Source of the DNA: Bdellovibrio sp.
Lineage (GTDB): Bacteria > Bdellovibrionota > Bdellovibrionia > Bdellovibrionales > Bdellovibrionaceae
Assembly: GCA_017745015.1 (NCBI GenBank)
Contig: JAGIAF010000174.1
Coordinates: forward strand, 1 to 7,383
DNA length: 7,383 nt
Direction of reading: 5' to 3'
Shown: positions 6,197 to 7,383 of the stretch, piece after piece
How positions within the stretch are numbered: the stretch's first letter is position 1
Layout: each line of letters starts with the position of its first letter
The notes under the pieces: generated by a model
Told to the model about the DNA's origin: nothing
Seen by the model: only the letters and a program-made list of their open reading frames with translations
The model's database searches: none
Position numbers and translations under genes: made by a program

Positions 6197-6749
6197 AACC
6201 CTTGGAGTCCGAAGCAGAGAGCCCGCTGCGATAGAGTGAATTCCAATCACTCACGGTCGTTACGATGGTGACTTTATTTTTCAATTCTTCACGGCCCAAA
6301 ATTCTTAAAAGCTCTGGGCGCATCAGACGATGAACTTGCTTAATGGTCTTAAAGAGCTTCTTGGTGTGTTGCCAATTTCGCTCATCACATCCTTCTGGCA
6401 ATTCTTTTCGCGGAGACCACAAATTGATGAATTGTCTTTTCGTCGCCCACCAATAATGACGCCACAAAGGAAAATCAATCAGGACAATGCGATCCGCAAG
6501 CTTAAAGCGTTTTTCTAAAATATCTAACGGACCGTAACCATCAATAATCCAATCGGCACCTTCTTGATACGCCGTCAAAATACCAATGGATTCCTTGTGG
6601 GAACGGATCTTCATACCCGAAACGAATTGAATAGAGTCGACATGGACAACTGGCAAAGAATGAATTTCCCCCAAACGACGTGAAAGAACAGTTTTCCCTC
6701 CGCCGGCGTTTCCAATAACTGCAATTTTCCGAATGTTGTTATCCCTCAT
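6195..6749 (-). CDS. P-loop kinase, FlaR/topology-modulation (adenylate-kinase-like) family
   Basis: The 184-residue protein begins RKIAVIGNAGGGKTVLSRRLG, with a Walker A motif at 13-20 (GNAGGGKT). Next comes LPVVHVDSI with Asp38, which sits at the phosphoryl-acceptor side in related small-molecule kinases. WIIDGYG (67-73) and ADRIVLIDFP (85-94) follow, and then a Trp/Arg-rich lid-like region, FPLWRHYWWATKR (93-105). This order matches the cytoplasmic 'DNA topology modulation protein FlaR' group, which is structurally adenylate-kinase-like and whose true substrate is not settled; the name should not be read as proof of a topological role. The length is typical. On the minus strand GGAG (6757-6754) sits 4 bases before the ATG at 6749, supporting this start. 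The gene is monocistronic as far as seen, divergent from the solute-binding protein and convergent with the nitronate monooxygenase. Other names for such proteins are 'AAA family ATPase' or 'shikimate/adenylate kinase-like'. Confidence 0.85.
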   Translation of the reverse strand: MRDNNIRKIAVIGNAGGGKTVLSRRLGEIHSLPVVHVDSIQFVSGMKIRSHKESIGILTAYQEGADWIIDGYGPLDILEKRFKLADRIVLIDFPLWRHYWWATKRQFINLWSPRKELPEGCDERNWQHTKKLFKTIKQVHRLMRPELLRILGREELKNKVTIVTTVSDWNSLYRSGLSASDSKG

Positions 6750-6833
6750 GATTCTCCAGACTCATGGCGACATTCTAGCGAATATTCTGCCATTTTAATA
6801 TAACTTCTTCTTTTCCTCTTATATTCTAACGAC
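6750..6833. promoter_or_regulatory. Divergent AT-rich promoter region of kinase and solute-binding protein
   Basis: These 84 bases hold the only space for the two divergent promoters. On the plus strand TATAAC (6799-6804) is a 5-of-6 match to a -10 element, but no acceptable -35 hexamer lies 16-18 bases upstream. On the minus strand TAGAAT (6778-6773) is the best -10 candidate, again without a good -35. The stretch from 6791 to 6830 is very AT-rich, with a pyrimidine run at 6804-6820. No convincing operator palindrome was seen. Confidence 0.3.
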
Positions 6834-7383
6834 ATGAGGTATCTGCTGATTCTTTCGATACTATTGGGCGGCCATTGTGTTCTTGCAAAAGAACCGGCTA
6901 GCACCGCTGTTTTCGGAGTGAACTCAGATTATGCCCTTCCCCTGGTCGATATCACACGACGCGAGAATACTCCGAATCTGGAAGGCGGGGTTCTTAAAGA
7001 TCTTGGCGAAGCGATTTTCAAAGAGATGAATCTGCGCCCGATGTGGTTTCTAGTTCCTAAAAAACGCGTCGGCCCAAGTTTGGTGTCAGGGCAGGTTGCA
7101 ATTCTGTGTCACCTTAATGAGGTTTGGCAGCCTAAAATCGTTGATGATGTTTGGTGGAGTCATGAACTTTACCGCAGCACCAATTTGTTCGTCTTCATAA
7201 AAAAAACAAAACAAATCCGTTCCCTGAAAGACCTTTATGGTGAACGCGTTGGCGTAGTTCTTAATTTTATTTATAAAAGTCTCGATTCTGCATTTCAATC
7301 TGGGCAAATCCATCGCGAAGATGGTCCAAATAACGAAAGTAAAATCCAAAAGCTTTTGAACGGACGCTTGAACTACATTTTGA
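6834..7383 (+). CDS. Exported solute-binding protein family 3 domain protein, N-terminal part
   Basis: Translation from ATG 6834 stays open for 183 codons to the window edge, so the 3' end is missing. Residues 1-18 form a signal peptide (MRYLLILSILLGGHCVLA, cleavage after VLA). There is no lipobox at Cys15. The mature part has the SBP family 3 (PF00497) layout: a first strand AVFGVN (25-30), LEGGVLKDLGEAIFKEMNL (49-67), which matches the 'GfdvDlaeaiakelg' element, a WSHELYRSTNLFVFIKK hinge strand (108-124), and IRSLKDLYGERVGVV (128-142), matching 'sledLkGkkVgv'. Such proteins bind amino acids or small ligands in the periplasm. The usual Arg of family 3 amino-acid binders is not evident, so ligand type is open. 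No ABC permease or ATPase gene is visible nearby, and it may be a stand-alone sensor-like protein. No Shine-Dalgarno sequence precedes the ATG; no better start was found. Confidence 0.8.
   Translation, partial: MRYLLILSILLGGHCVLAKEPASTAVFGVNSDYALPLVDITRRENTPNLEGGVLKDLGEAIFKEMNLRPMWFLVPKKRVGPSLVSGQVAILCHLNEVWQPKIVDDVWWSHELYRSTNLFVFIKKTKQIRSLKDLYGERVGVVLNFIYKSLDSAFQSGQIHREDGPNNESKIQKLLNGRLNYIL

Noticed and set aside
1..7383. tRNA, rRNA, CRISPR, insertion sequence, riboswitch or attachment site
   Set aside because: No clustered direct repeats, terminal inverted repeats, transposase or integrase motifs, or structured RNA landmarks were seen by eye. The window is almost fully occupied by protein genes.

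Overview
The window looks like a chromosomal segment of a Gram-negative bacterium. Three exported proteins carry signal peptides, and one of them has an Omp85-type outer-membrane barrel ending in Phe. GC content is moderate (roughly 47-48 % by eye). The mix of families (PlpD-like patatin autotransporter, YiiX-like papain-fold hydrolase, small extracellular solute-binding protein family 3 proteins, FlaR-like kinase) and the codon use suggest a Bdellovibrio-like predatory bacterium. That assignment is inference from gene style; no phylogenetic marker is present. No mobile element, CRISPR array, tRNA or rRNA was seen, and no gene-free stretch exceeds about 116 bases.

Left part (1-2595, minus strand): a two-gene unit reads right to left. 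It begins with a 725-residue patatin-like phospholipase fused to a POTRA domain and an outer-membrane beta-barrel (type Vd secretion architecture). Its TGA stop overlaps by one base the ATG of a DUF4239 (bestrophin-like) inner-membrane protein that runs off the left edge.

Middle part (2596-6107, plus strand): a 116-base divergent intergenic region separates the patatin gene from an exported, permuted papain-fold cysteine hydrolase (YiiX/peptidase C92 type). This gene overlaps an atypical short-chain dehydrogenase/NAD(P)-binding epimerase-like gene by 8 bases. After a 65-base gap with a plausible promoter comes a 37-residue single-span membrane microprotein, too short for routine gene calling, with a perfect AAGGAGGT ribosome-binding site. 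Twelve bases later, in the same frame, starts a nitronate monooxygenase-like flavoprotein with no Shine-Dalgarno sequence of its own. The microprotein and the flavoenzyme are therefore probably translated together.

Right part (6108-7383): the nitronate monooxygenase converges on a minus-strand P-loop kinase of the FlaR/topology-modulation (adenylate-kinase-like) group, with an AT-rich hairpin between them as a possible shared terminator. Divergent from the kinase is the start of an exported amino-acid-type solute-binding protein (SBP family 3) that continues past the right edge.

The envelope theme is clear: an outer-membrane lipase, a periplasmic papain-fold hydrolase, a DUF4239 membrane protein, a membrane microprotein and a periplasmic binding protein. 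No clearly new multi-gene system is visible. The points most worth a second look are the microprotein/nitronate monooxygenase pair, the lipase/cysteine-hydrolase divergent pair, and the unusual translation start of the lipase.
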